Assembly: GCF_019956415.1 (NCBI RefSeq) | Contig: NZ_JAHBDK010000039.1 | Span: forward strand, 1 to 49,975 | Length of the DNA: 49,975 nt | Source of the DNA: Pseudomonas sp. GL-B-19 | Lineage (GTDB): Bacteria; Pseudomonadota; Gammaproteobacteria; Pseudomonadales; Pseudomonadaceae | Direction of reading: 5' to 3' | In this document: one piece after another, positions 25,025 through 33,218 of the stretch | How positions within the stretch are numbered: position 1 is the stretch's first letter | Layout: each line of letters begins with the position of its first letter | Made by a program: the position numbers and the translations under genes | Notes under the pieces: generated by a model | Told to the model about the DNA's origin: nothing | What the model saw: only the letters and a program-made list of their open reading frames with translations | The model's database searches: none

Positions 25025-25714
25025 TCACAGTTCGGCGGCTTTGATGCCGACCGAGTAGTGTTTTTCCAGATAGCGCAGCACCAGCAAGGACAGGCTGGTG
25101 AGCATCAGATACAGCGCAGCCACCGCGAGGAAAAACGTGAAGGGCTCGTGTGTGGCATCCGCTGCGTTCTTGGCTTTGAACATCATGTCCTGCAAGCCGA
25201 TCACCGAGATCAGCGCGGTGGATTTGGTCAGTACCAACCAATTGTTGGTAAACCCGGGAATGGCGAAACGAATCATCTGCGGTACCAGGATTCGCCAGAA
25301 CACCTGCGCACCGCCCATGCCATAGGCCACGCCTGCCTCGGCCTGACCTTTGGGGATCGCCATGAAGGCGCCGCGAAAGGTTTCCGAGAGGTAGGCGCCA
25401 AAAATGAAGCCCATGGTGCAGACGCCCGCGATAAAGGGGTTGATGTCGATATAGCGGGTGTAACCGAGCGCCAGGGCAATGCGGTTCACCAGATCCTGGC
25501 CGCCGTAGAAGATCAGCAGGATCAGCACCAGGTCGGGAATGCCGCGAATCAGGGTGGTGTAACTCTCCCCGAGCATGGCCAGCCATTTGAGCGGTGACAG
25601 TCGCAATGCCGCGCCGATCAGGCCCAGGGCAATCGCCAGGGACATGGACGTCAGGGCCAGGTTTATGGTCAGCCAGGCGCCATCGAGAATGCTCGATCCG
25701 TAGCCGTGAAGCAT
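25025..25714 (-). CDS. Polar amino acid ABC permease (HisQ-like)
   Basis: A 229-residue permease; the ATG at 25714 (MLHGYGSSILDGAWLTINLA) is preferred over an upstream one because it gives the usual family start and has TTGAGG upstream. Helices such as LALTSMSLAIALGLIGAALR and the EAA loop GQAEAGVAYGMGGAQVFWRI are clear. It precedes the HisM-like partner in the same operon. The gap of 114 bp to the binding-protein gene holds a short C/G-rich run. Confidence 0.9.
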   Translation of the reverse strand: MLHGYGSSILDGAWLTINLALTSMSLAIALGLIGAALRLSPLKWLAMLGESYTTLIRGIPDLVLILLIFYGGQDLVNRIALALGYTRYIDINPFIAGVCTMGFIFGAYLSETFRGAFMAIPKGQAEAGVAYGMGGAQVFWRILVPQMIRFAIPGFTNNWLVLTKSTALISVIGLQDMMFKAKNAADATHEPFTFFLAVAALYLMLTSLSLLVLRYLEKHYSVGIKAAEL

Positions 25715-25828
25715 GATGAAGTTCCTCAAGCGAGCGCCGCGAGGCGCGCAAGACAAGCCCCGACAGACGCCTGCAACGGGCCGTCGCCGGGTCTTGGGTC
25801 AGGGGGGGCAGGGGGGCAGGGGTAAGGC

Positions 25829-26605
25829 TTACTCGCCGTAGATATCGAACGCGAAGTACTTGGCCATCACTTGCCCGTACTTGCCATTGGCGCGAATGGC
25901 GTCAATCGCGGCACTCAGGCGCGCAACGTTGGCACTGTCGCCTTTGCGCACGGCAATCCCGGCGCCCCGGCCAAAATATTTCGGGTCGTTGATGTCGGGT
26001 CCTGTCAGCGCGAAGCCCTGGCCGGCCGGTGTCTTGATGAAGCTCTCATCGGTGTTGACGATGTCGGCGAGGGTGGCGTCCAGACGACCCGAGGCCAGGT
26101 CGAGGAAAGCCTCATTCTGTGAGCCGTAACGCACCACGACGACGCCGGCTTTTTCCAGTTGCTCGGTGGCAAAACGATCGTAAGTCGAGGAGCGTTGCAC
26201 GCCGACTTTCTTGCCCTTGAGGTCCACCAAAGGGTCATTGATCACGTTGCCGGCCTTCATCGCGAACTTGCCCGGTGTGTGGTAGTACTTTTTGCTGAAG
26301 TCCACGGACTTCATCCGGTCTTCGGTGATTGACATCGACGACAGCACGGCATCGATCTTGCGCACTTTGAGCGACGGGATCATGCCGTCGAACTCCTGAA
26401 TGACCCACTCGCACTTGACCTTCATTTCTTCGCACAAAGCGTTGCCGATGTCGTAATCGAACCCGCTGACGTTGCCCTCTGGTGTCTTGAAGGAGAAGGG
26501 AGGGTAGGCGGCTTCGATACCGATACGCAGGCTGTCTTCGTCGGCATGTGCCAGGAAGCTGAAAGCGCACAGCGCCAGAGCACCTAGAAGTTCTGTCTTG
26601 TTCAT
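25829..26605 (-). CDS. Periplasmic amino acid-binding protein (family 3)
   Basis: A 258-residue protein starting at the ATG at 26605, with AGGAG upstream; the frame extends far upstream but only here does a signal peptide begin (MNKTELLGALALCAFSFLAH then ADEDSL). The mature protein opens RIGIEAAYPPFSFKTPEGNV, and has GFDYDIGNALCEEMKVKCEW with the disulfide pair, and SSMSITEDRMKSVDFS, all typical of lysine/arginine/ornithine- or histidine-binding proteins. It is the first gene of the importer operon and defines its specificity, likely a cationic amino acid or derivative. An AT-rich stretch upstream (26690-26745) probably holds the promoter. Confidence 0.92.
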   Translation of the reverse strand: MNKTELLGALALCAFSFLAHADEDSLRIGIEAAYPPFSFKTPEGNVSGFDYDIGNALCEEMKVKCEWVIQEFDGMIPSLKVRKIDAVLSSMSITEDRMKSVDFSKKYYHTPGKFAMKAGNVINDPLVDLKGKKVGVQRSSTYDRFATEQLEKAGVVVVRYGSQNEAFLDLASGRLDATLADIVNTDESFIKTPAGQGFALTGPDINDPKYFGRGAGIAVRKGDSANVARLSAAIDAIRANGKYGQVMAKYFAFDIYGE

Positions 26606-26742
26606 ATTGTTGACTCCTGGAGGGCATTTGGGGGAAACGGGTGCCCGCCATCCGGGTTGGCGCGGTGGATCAGTCCTGTGATCGGCGAGGCTATAAATGA
26701 CACAATAAAAATCCATATGCAACATAGCTGAAAAAAAACATA

Positions 26743-26925
26743 TCAGTTTGGGGTGTGGCAAAGCACGGGGGGATCGGGTTGGTCGATGAGCCATGTGCGG
26801 AATCGGCGCCAGAGGTCGGTGCTGAGTTCTTGGTCGTGGTTGCTGAATTTGATGACGCTTTGTTCGGCGAAGGTGGCGTCGACTTGTTGGGGTTCGGCGA
26901 TCAGGCCTTGGACGCTCGCACACTC
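26743..26925 (-). pseudogene. Unrecognised C-terminal gene fragment
   Basis: A minus-strand frame ending at 26743 codes a protein-like tail, including FSNHDQELSTDLWRRFRTWL then IDQPDPPVLCHTPN. A stop lies in frame at 26926, and no start codon with a ribosome-binding site is seen, so only about 60 codons remain. I do not recognise the family. It lies just upstream of the amino acid importer promoter and may reflect a deletion at this boundary. Confidence 0.25.
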
Positions 26926-27106
26926 TCATTTTCGACTGAGTAACAGCCGTTACGCGTTAGTGTTGCTCGTCTGTTTAACCATGGAATGGCTCTTGTTTAA
27001 TCGCCCTCAATGTTACGTCCTGAAAGCTACAAAACCTTGCGCCGTTGCCTACGGCCGCGCCAGAATCCGCCGACTTGTGTGTCGTGGGTCTTGGTTCTAT
27101 CGTTTC

Positions 27107-27332
27107 CGTGTCGCTGAGCGGTCGGGCTTGGAAACTCGACGGGTAAACGACACGAAGGCACTCTTCATAACGTACTTTTTCGCACTGTATGCATTCCGTT
27201 ATGGTGGCTGTGCGTGGGAGACCTTATAGGTCTGCCGGGCTCGTTTACCCTGGTTTTCCAACCTGCGTACAGCTGCCACCCCCTTCGCTTGGAAACGAAC
27301 GTGGCAGCTCCATCAGTAAACGAGGATGTACC
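27107..27332 (+). promoter_or_regulatory. Structured 5' leader of the DUF6124 gene with two GGA-loop hairpins
   Basis: Hairpin A: CGTGTCG (27107-27113) pairs with CGACACG (27148-27154), and inside it GTCG/CGAC (27121-27124, 27137-27140) closes a loop containing CTTGGAAA. A small hairpin AGACCT-tat-AGGTCT follows (27219-27233). Hairpin B: AGCTGCCAC (27271-27279) pairs with GTGGCAGCT (27301-27309), and inside it TTCG/CGAA (27284-27287, 27296-27299) closes exactly the loop CTTGGAAA. The loops share GCTTGGAAAC while stems differ. A GGA in an exposed loop is the hallmark of RsmA/CsrA sites. GAGGA lies before the start codon. From memory, similar leaders precede DUF6124 genes in other pseudomonads. 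Transcription start is unknown. Confidence 0.55.
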
Positions 27333-27692
27333 ATGTTCAAGATCACACCGAACCCGCCGGACACCGATCCGGTCTCTCCGTACGAACCCGATTCAAAGAA
27401 GCTCAATGAGGCCGCCGAGCGGGCTCTGAACTTCCACTTCCCGTCGAATGCCGACATCAAAGCCACCAAGCGAACGCGCAGTACTCTGTTTTCCGTGGAC
27501 CCCGCGGCCACGACCGAAACCCTGGCGGTTTTTTTGGTCGAGACGCTGGCCTCGGTCGATGTGATGGTCCATCAGTTGGTGGATCATCTGGAGGGTGAGT
27601 CGCGCTACGCCCTGCTGGGTATTTCAAACAGCATCATGGTGGCCGAGATCACGGCGAACCGGGTGTTGGATACGATTGATCCACCTGCGTAG
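27333..27692 (+). CDS. DUF6124-family protein
   Basis: A 119-residue cytoplasmic protein. The ATG at 27333 with GAGGATGTACC upstream gives the family start MFKITPNPPDTDPVSPYEPD; a longer in-frame extension upstream lies in the structured leader and is not protein-like. The middle (RSTLFSVDPAATTETLAVFL) and a helical C-terminus (LLGISNSIMVAEITANRVLD) match DUF6124, a small family largely confined to Pseudomonas. Function is unknown. Its long, hairpin-rich leader suggests translation or mRNA stability is the main control point. Confidence 0.82.
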   Translation: MFKITPNPPDTDPVSPYEPDSKKLNEAAERALNFHFPSNADIKATKRTRSTLFSVDPAATTETLAVFLVETLASVDVMVHQLVDHLEGESRYALLGISNSIMVAEITANRVLDTIDPPA

Positions 27693-27750
27693 GTGCGCTC
27701 TGCTGTGGTGAGTGAGTAATAGAGTTGGGCTGTGCAGTGGTGCCTTTTTT

Positions 27751-27789
27751 GGGGCCGCTGCGGCGTTCCGACAAGCTCCCTCGCCATAG
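27751..27789 (-). repeat. REP-like palindromic repeat fragment
   Basis: On the minus strand the sequence reads GGCGAGGGAGCTTGTCGG then AACGCCGCAGCGGCCCC. This resembles the short dispersed repeats of the Pseudomonas fluorescens group (GTGGCGAGGGAGCTTGCTCC type). It sits between the DUF6124 gene and the toxin-antitoxin pair. Copy number in the genome could not be checked. Confidence 0.6.
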
Positions 27790-27868
27790 GTTTCTCGGTG
27801 TTTGTATCTGCTCGCTGGCTGGTATTTAGGCTTGAACGTCAGGGTGTTCGAACTCAAAAACTGTTGGG

Positions 27869-27905
27869 TTGGGTTTTCTGCCATTTGGCACTATAGTCAA
27901 TGCCA
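27869..27905 (+). promoter_or_regulatory. Putative promoter/operator of the toxin-antitoxin operon
   Basis: TTGGGT (27869-27874) and TATAGT (27892-27897) are spaced by 17 bp, a good sigma-70 arrangement, 33 bp before the antitoxin start. An inverted repeat TGGCA-N10-TGCCA (27886-27890, 27901-27905) brackets the -10 box, a plausible autorepression site for the antitoxin. Confidence 0.5.
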
Positions 27906-27929
27906 TATGTCGGAGCGACGGAGGCGGCC

Positions 27930-28505
27930 ATGAGCGCCAAGAAAAAAGATGTTGTAGGTGGTGAGTTTGTCAAAGTTGACAGCCTTAAGAGAACGGTTAA
28001 ATCACGCGCCCCCAAGGTTTCCGTCACCGTTTTGGAAGACGGTCGGCAGGCGCTTACAGTGACAGGGAAGGATTCGAATGCTGCACCACAACTGGTTACG
28101 ATCCTGCTCGCAGGAGATTTGGGTGATGATCGTATGGCGATCTATAGGGCCGTTAAACACGGTTTCCCGCTGCAGTCGGTGCTGGATATGATCGAAAACA
28201 GCACTGTGTATAAGCAATGCGGGGTGTTGTCGAAGATCGTAGGTGCGTCTGATCGTACGCTTGCGCGGCGACTGAAAACGCCCAATGAAGCGTTGACCCC
28301 GGAGCAAAGCACGCGAGCGCTCAACTATGCCGAGGTGTTGGAAAAGGCCACGGATGTGCTGGGTTCACGTGAGCTTGCCGAACAGTGGATGGTCAAACCT
28401 GCGCGGGGTCTGGATGGTGAGACGCCTATCGACCTGATTTCAAATTCGGTCGGGTATGAGTTGGTGACTGACTTCCTGACGCGCATTGAATACGGGGTCT
28501 ATTGA
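27930..28505 (+). CDS. Xre/MbcA/ParS-type antitoxin
   Basis: A 191-residue protein starting at the ATG at 27930, preceded by GGAGGCGGCC. The first ~75 residues are basic and probably flexible. The Xre-like helix-turn-helix lies around VYKQCGVLSKIVGASDRTLARRL, followed by the MbcA/ParS C-terminal toxin-binding domain (ALNYAEVLEKATDVLGSREL, WMVKPARGLDGETPIDLISN). That end motif is diagnostic of antitoxins paired with RES toxins. The stop codon overlaps the toxin start (TGATG), so translation is coupled. It should neutralise the RES enzyme and repress its own promoter. Confidence 0.92.
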   Translation: MSAKKKDVVGGEFVKVDSLKRTVKSRAPKVSVTVLEDGRQALTVTGKDSNAAPQLVTILLAGDLGDDRMAIYRAVKHGFPLQSVLDMIENSTVYKQCGVLSKIVGASDRTLARRLKTPNEALTPEQSTRALNYAEVLEKATDVLGSRELAEQWMVKPARGLDGETPIDLISNSVGYELVTDFLTRIEYGVY

Positions 28506-29002
28506 TGGCTAAAGACCCTTTGAACAGTGAGATTCATTTCTGGCGCCTTGATCCTGCTGCGTATGCCGCCACCTGGAGTTCGGGTATCGGGGCTGAAAAG
28601 GTGGGGGGGCGCTGGAACCCTAAAGGTATGGCCACAGTTTATGCAGCCCTGGATGCTTCCACGGCCATCCTTGAGGTGGCGGTGCATAAGGATTTCGATG
28701 CGCTGGATTGCAAGCCACATTGTTTGACGCAGGCTCGCGTGCTGGACCCGTCGAAGATTTATGTGGTGCAGCCCGAGAGTATTGCGAACCCGAATTGGCT
28801 GGTACCGGGTACCCCAAGCCGCAGCCAGCAGCAGTTCGGTGCTGACTTGTTGAGCCAGCATCCCTTTGTACTGGTCCCTTCTAGTGTTTCGCCGCATAGC
28901 TGGAATTTGTTGATGAACCCGCAACTGGCTCTTGGGTTGTATGAGTTGGTGTTGCAAGAGCCTTTTGCCCTTGATGGGCGGCTTAATAAGCCGTTGCCCT
29001 GA
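28505..29002 (+). CDS. RES-domain toxin (NAD+-degrading)
   Basis: A 165-residue protein starting at the ATG at 28505, overlapping the antitoxin stop by one base. The RES motifs are clear: FWRLDPAAYAATWSSGIGAE, GGRWNPKGMATVYAALDAST with the conserved Arg and Tyr, AILEV with the conserved Glu, and the late PSSVSPHSWNLLMNP with Ser/Asn. Characterised RES toxins (for example Pseudomonas putida Res) deplete cellular NAD+ by phosphorolysis or hydrolysis and cause growth arrest. All core residues look intact, so the pair should be functional, a type II toxin-antitoxin system. Confidence 0.92.
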   Translation: MAKDPLNSEIHFWRLDPAAYAATWSSGIGAEKVGGRWNPKGMATVYAALDASTAILEVAVHKDFDALDCKPHCLTQARVLDPSKIYVVQPESIANPNWLVPGTPSRSQQQFGADLLSQHPFVLVPSSVSPHSWNLLMNPQLALGLYELVLQEPFALDGRLNKPLP

Positions 29003-29445
29003 AGCCGGTTCTGCCCCTCTGGATCTGTGTCCGCCTATCTTCGAATGTCTGGCTGCTTTATGCCTTTTGCCATTAGGTACAGACAGTTTGTTTTCGATGA
29101 GAAGGCGCTGACCAGCGCTTGTAGGTGGCCAATCTGAAGGTCAATAAACTTTCCTGCTGGAAAAGAAAAACCCCGCCGCCGCGAAAGTAGAAAAACGGGC
29201 CAATGATCCGCACTCTCTGACGAATGCTGAAGACATCACGGTTTCGATGTAGATCAAACTCGTTCGTTAAACTAACTAAAAAGTTATGAGCTAATAACAC
29301 TAGGCTTATAGCTTTTCTCCAGTCTTGGTAAAAGATTTGCTATATGACTGTCCTTATATCTTTAGAATAATTTGTGATTAGTCACAGCTGCTTTTATGTC
29401 TTTATGATCTGTCCCACAACTACTCGTGAAACAGGAGGTAGCTCG
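29003..29445. other. Intergenic between toxin gene and sulfur operon
   Basis: About 440 bp without a gene. The last 150 bp is AT-rich and must hold the promoter of the sulfur operon. A CRP-like palindrome with a short spacer, TGTGA-TTAG-TCACA, lies at 29373-29386, 60 bp before the first start codon. The spacer (4 rather than 6) makes true CRP/Vfr binding doubtful. No sigma-54 box is evident. Confidence 0.45.
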
Positions 29446-30357
29446 ATGGCCATTCAAATTAAACCCGTCGCTGGTCGAATTGGTGCGCAACTGGAAGGTG
29501 TGAAATTAGGTGAGCACATCAGTGCTGAGGATTTCGAGTTTATTAATCAGGCACTGCTGAAATATAAAGTGCTGTTCTTTCGCGACCAACATCTGGATGA
29601 CGCCGGGCACGAAGCTTTTTCCCGGCGCTTCGGGGATCAGGTGCCGCATCCGACCGTGCGTTCTGCTGAACAAAGCGCCGCCATTCTGCACCTGGACGCC
29701 AAGGAAACCCGCGCCAATTCCTGGCACACCGATGTCACCTTTGTCGCCAATTACCCGAAAATATCCATCTTGCGCGGTGTGGTTATTCCACCTTATGGCG
29801 GTGATACGGTGTGGGCCAATACTGCGGCGGCCTACGCCGACTTGCCCGAGCCATTAAAACAACTGGCCGATAATCTACGCGCCTTGCACACCAACTTATA
29901 TGACTATGCGGCGCCGCGTAATACCAATGAGTCAGGTCTCAAACGTTATCGCGAACAGTTTACCGCTGAAGTCTACGAAACCGAACATCCCTTAGTGCGG
30001 GTGCACCCGGAGTCGGGTGAAAGAAGTTTGTTGTTGGGGCACTTTGTCAAACAGATACAGGGAGTAAGCAATAGCGATTCGAAACAATTGATTCGCCTGT
30101 TCCACGACCGTATTACCCATGTCGACAACACCGTGCGCTGGCGCTGGGAGGAGGGCGATGTGGTGATCTGGGATAACCGCGCCACGCAGCACATCGCGAT
30201 CAACGACTACGGCGATGCCCCGCGCATCGTGCGCCGAACCACCATCGACGGTGATGTGCCGGTCGGGGTGGATGGTCGCTTGAGTCAAGCGCTCAAGCCA
30301 AGCCCTGATACCCGCTCGCCGAAAACCGAAGCCGACAAAAAACATCGCGCCGCCTGA
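29446..30357 (+). CDS. atsK: AtsK-like alpha-ketoglutarate-dependent alkylsulfatase
   Basis: A 303-residue protein starting at the ATG at 29446 with AGGAGGTAGCTCG upstream. It is a TauD/AtsK-type Fe(II) dioxygenase: the first metal ligands are in NSWHTDVTF (HxD), the distal histidine is in NRATQHIAI, and the 2-oxoglutarate arginine is in PRIVRRTTI. Blocks such as ETEHPLVRVHPESGERSLLLG and GGDTVWANTAAAYADLPEP resemble AtsK of Pseudomonas putida S-313 more than TauD as I recall them. AtsK oxidises alkyl sulfate esters to an aldehyde and sulfate, supplying sulfur during sulfate starvation. The downstream ABC genes and monooxygenase support this. A TauD-like sulfonate dioxygenase is the alternative. 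Confidence 0.85.
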   Translation: MAIQIKPVAGRIGAQLEGVKLGEHISAEDFEFINQALLKYKVLFFRDQHLDDAGHEAFSRRFGDQVPHPTVRSAEQSAAILHLDAKETRANSWHTDVTFVANYPKISILRGVVIPPYGGDTVWANTAAAYADLPEPLKQLADNLRALHTNLYDYAAPRNTNESGLKRYREQFTAEVYETEHPLVRVHPESGERSLLLGHFVKQIQGVSNSDSKQLIRLFHDRITHVDNTVRWRWEEGDVVIWDNRATQHIAINDYGDAPRIVRRTTIDGDVPVGVDGRLSQALKPSPDTRSPKTEADKKHRAA

Positions 30358-30391
30358 CAAGCGAGTCTCACGGACACAAGGAAGGTTGCAT

Positions 30392-31501
30392 ATGGAACTC
30401 AAAGGTATTGCCCTGTTTCACAAACGCAGCATCGCTGCAGCACTGGCGGCGTTTTTTGCAATACCCCTGGCCCAGGCCGATGTATTGCGCATTGGTGTAG
30501 CGACAGCTGGCGGCGGTGACCCGGTGACGTTCAGTGGGTCGCCCCTGGGCATCGTGCGCAATCAGCAACTGCTGGAAAAAGCCTTCGCCGGGACCGGGAC
30601 CGAAGTGCAATGGTTCTTTTTCAAGGGGGCTGGTCCCGCGGTAAACGAAGCCTTGTCAAACCAGCAACTTGACTTCGCCTACCAGGGCGATCTGCCCGCC
30701 GTCGTCGGGCGCTCCAATGGACTGGACACCAAACTGCTGGCCGCACTGGGCGTACGTGCCAATCTTTACCTGGCCGTTCCCAAGGGATCTGACGTCAAAG
30801 GCATCGCTGATCTGAAAGGCAAGAAGGTGGCGATCTTTCGTGGAACCAACGGCCATCTGGTGACGATCAATCTTTTGGCGGAGCAGGGTCTTACCGAACG
30901 CGATATCAAGGTCATCAACCTCGATACCGGCAGCACTCAGGCTGCATTGGTATCCAATGGGGTAGATGCCGCATTCGGCGGTCGCGAGTTGTTCAAGCTG
31001 CGCGATAAAGGCCTGATCGACATCGTTTACGACAATCCCACTCAGGATGTGCGCTACACCCGACAGACCGCACTGGTCGTTCGGGGTGCCTATGAAAAAG
31101 AACATCCGGACAACGTGCAAAAAGTCGTCGACACGCTGGTGGACGCGGCGAAATGGGCGTCGGAAGAGAGCAATCGTGACGCGGTCTTCACTGAATGGGC
31201 CAAGAGTAATGAACCGGCAGAATCACTACGCGCCGACTTTACCGGGGTCAGCATCAGGGACAGAGCCTCGCCTCTGGTCGACAACTTCCTGCTTGGCCGC
31301 TATCAGGCCGTGGCGGATCAAGCCAAGGAAGAAAAGCTGATCCGTCGCCCCGTCAGTATCGATGGCTGGTTCGAGACCAGCTATTTGCAAAAATCCCTCA
31401 AAACCAAGGGCCTTGAGAACTACTGGACGCCCTACGGTCCAGATGGCAAACAGCCGGCGGGTAATGCAGTAGCGGCCGCGACCAGCAAGCAAGGGAGCTA
31501 G
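30392..31501 (+). CDS. Sulfonate/sulfate-ester periplasmic binding protein
   Basis: A 369-residue protein; the ATG at 30392 has AAGGAAGG six bases upstream. The signal peptide ends AIPLAQA, before DVLRIGVATAGGGDPVTFSG. It is a SsuA/AtsR-type family: FFFKGAGPAVNEALSNQQLD and IADLKGKKVAIFRGTNGHLV are characteristic binding-lobe segments. It lies 34 bp after atsK. The C-terminal 25 residues (KQPAGNAVAAATSKQGS) are a flexible tail. It would capture organosulfur anions in the periplasm for the two permeases that follow. Confidence 0.88.
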   Translation: MELKGIALFHKRSIAAALAAFFAIPLAQADVLRIGVATAGGGDPVTFSGSPLGIVRNQQLLEKAFAGTGTEVQWFFFKGAGPAVNEALSNQQLDFAYQGDLPAVVGRSNGLDTKLLAALGVRANLYLAVPKGSDVKGIADLKGKKVAIFRGTNGHLVTINLLAEQGLTERDIKVINLDTGSTQAALVSNGVDAAFGGRELFKLRDKGLIDIVYDNPTQDVRYTRQTALVVRGAYEKEHPDNVQKVVDTLVDAAKWASEESNRDAVFTEWAKSNEPAESLRADFTGVSIRDRASPLVDNFLLGRYQAVADQAKEEKLIRRPVSIDGWFETSYLQKSLKTKGLENYWTPYGPDGKQPAGNAVAAATSKQGS

Positions 31502-31505
31502 GCAA

Positions 31506-32411
31506 ATGGCCAGGGCACAGACCGTCAAACTAGAGCAGTACGCGGCACCGGGATTTGCGGGCGATAACGTCAAACGTTTTCCACCGTCACCGGCCCGCCC
31601 AGTTCGCAAGATTGAAGTGTCGCGCCAGTCAGCCTGGCCCGTCAGTCTGGTTGACAAGGCCTTGCCCTGGCTGTTGCCGCTGGTATTGCTGGGCTTATGG
31701 TACCTGGGGGTGGAACGCGGCTGGCTTTCAGAGCAGGTGCTACCCCCGCCAGTCTACGTCTACCAGACCTTGTCGGACCTGGTCACCAGCGGTGATCTCT
31801 GGCTGAACGCGTCCGCCAGCCTGCAGCGGGTTGTCGTCGGATTTACATTGGGCGCCTTCACCGGCATAGCGCTGGGCCTGGCCATGGGACTGTCCAGGAC
31901 GCTAGAGGATTATCTCTTACCCACCTTCAACGCACTGGTGCAAATACCGGTACTGGGCTGGTTACCGTTTGCCCTGTTGCTGTTCGGCATCGGCGAGACG
32001 CTCAAGTATGTGCTGATTGCCAAGGCAGCCTTGGTGCCGATCACGCTGTGCACCTTGCAAGCTTTCCGCCAGGCGCCCAAAGGGTTGTTGGAAGTCGGCC
32101 GGGCCTACGGTTTCAGTCGTCGGCAAAGCGTCACTTCCATCGTCTTGCCTGCGGCTATCCCGACGCTGTTTACCGGTTTGCGTCTGGGGTTCACCAAAGC
32201 CTGGTTATCGCTGGTGGTGGTCGAGCTGGTGGCATCGAGTGAGGGGTTGGGTTACCTGATCGTCTATGGCCGTCAGCTGTTTCAACTGGACTTGGTGATG
32301 GCAGCCGTTGTGGTGGTGGGTGCGCTCGGTCTGCTGATAGACCGCGGTTTTGATTACGCGGAGAAACGCCTCAATCGTGGTCGGCCAACTGCCGGGGGGC
32401 GTCTGTCATGA
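31506..32411 (+). CDS. SsuC-type ABC permease 1
   Basis: A 301-residue permease with an unusually long hydrophilic N-terminus (about 45 residues) before the first helix (ALPWLLPLVLLGLWYLGVER). The remaining helices and the EAA-type loop (PKGLLEVGRAYGFSRRQSVT) match the SsuC/TauC family. It starts five bases after the binding-protein stop and overlaps the next permease by four bases (ATGA). Confidence 0.9.
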   Translation: MARAQTVKLEQYAAPGFAGDNVKRFPPSPARPVRKIEVSRQSAWPVSLVDKALPWLLPLVLLGLWYLGVERGWLSEQVLPPPVYVYQTLSDLVTSGDLWLNASASLQRVVVGFTLGAFTGIALGLAMGLSRTLEDYLLPTFNALVQIPVLGWLPFALLLFGIGETLKYVLIAKAALVPITLCTLQAFRQAPKGLLEVGRAYGFSRRQSVTSIVLPAAIPTLFTGLRLGFTKAWLSLVVVELVASSEGLGYLIVYGRQLFQLDLVMAAVVVVGALGLLIDRGFDYAEKRLNRGRPTAGGRLS

Positions 32412-33193
32412 GCGCGATCTTGTCAGTCGGTAGCGGTAGCCGCCGATATCGCGGTTGGGTCTTGCCCATTTCGGTCATTGCCGTGTGGTGGTTGGCTTCG
32501 AACCAGGGCTGGAGTCATTCGGGGTTGTTCGTTTCGCCAGAAAAAGTGGCTGCAACGGCCTGGGATCAAATCGCCTCGGGCAAATTCTGGCGGGCCATTT
32601 CTGCCAGCCTGGCGCGCAACCTCAGTGGTTTTTTTATCGGTACTACGCTCGGCCTGGTACTGGGTTGCCTGCTGGGCCTGTCGCGGAATTTCGAACGCGT
32701 GGTCGGGCCGAGCTTCAATACCTTCAAGCAAATATCGCTGTTCGCCTGGATTCCGTTGATCTCGGTGTGGTTCGGCCTGGGCGATGTGGCCAAGGTGGTG
32801 TTCCTGTCATTGGCAGCACTGGTGCCTGTGGTGGTCAATACCTGTGACGGTTTGCGCAACGTCCCGCCCAACCTGTTGGAAGTGGCGCGGGTGTACGGCT
32901 TCACCCGTTGGCAAACCATCGTCGGGGTGATGCTGCCCGCCGCCTTGCCGTCGATTTTTACCGGGCTTTACCTGGCGCTGGTCTATTCCTGGCTGGCGAC
33001 CATCGGCGCTGAATACTTGCTGGTATCGGGGGAGGGGATCGGCAACACGCTGATTGATGGCAGCGAACATTTCATGATGGACCTGGTGTTGTTTGGAATG
33101 GTGATTATCGGCCTGGTGGGATGGGGCCTCAACGCAGTGGCCCGGACACTTGAGCGGCGGATGCAGCGCCTATATGGCATCGCTCCTCGTTGA
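32408..33193 (+). CDS. SsuC-type ABC permease 2
   Basis: A 261-residue permease, starting within the stop codon of permease 1 (ATGA). It has six helices, the EAA loop PPNLLEVARVYGFTRWQTIV, and shares the same architecture as permease 1 (for example PLISVWFGLGDVAKVVFLSL). Most sulfonate importers have one permease acting as a homodimer; here the two different ones probably form a heterodimer. Confidence 0.9.
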   Translation: MSAILSVGSGSRRYRGWVLPISVIAVWWLASNQGWSHSGLFVSPEKVAATAWDQIASGKFWRAISASLARNLSGFFIGTTLGLVLGCLLGLSRNFERVVGPSFNTFKQISLFAWIPLISVWFGLGDVAKVVFLSLAALVPVVVNTCDGLRNVPPNLLEVARVYGFTRWQTIVGVMLPAALPSIFTGLYLALVYSWLATIGAEYLLVSGEGIGNTLIDGSEHFMMDLVLFGMVIIGLVGWGLNAVARTLERRMQRLYGIAPR

Positions 33194-33218
33194 TTGGCAC
33201 TTTCAAAAGGATTGCGAC

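Noticed and set aside
29373..29386. TGTGA-TTAG-TCACA as a CRP/Vfr site
   Set aside because: The spacer is four rather than the required six bases, so it is kept only as a note in the intergenic entry.
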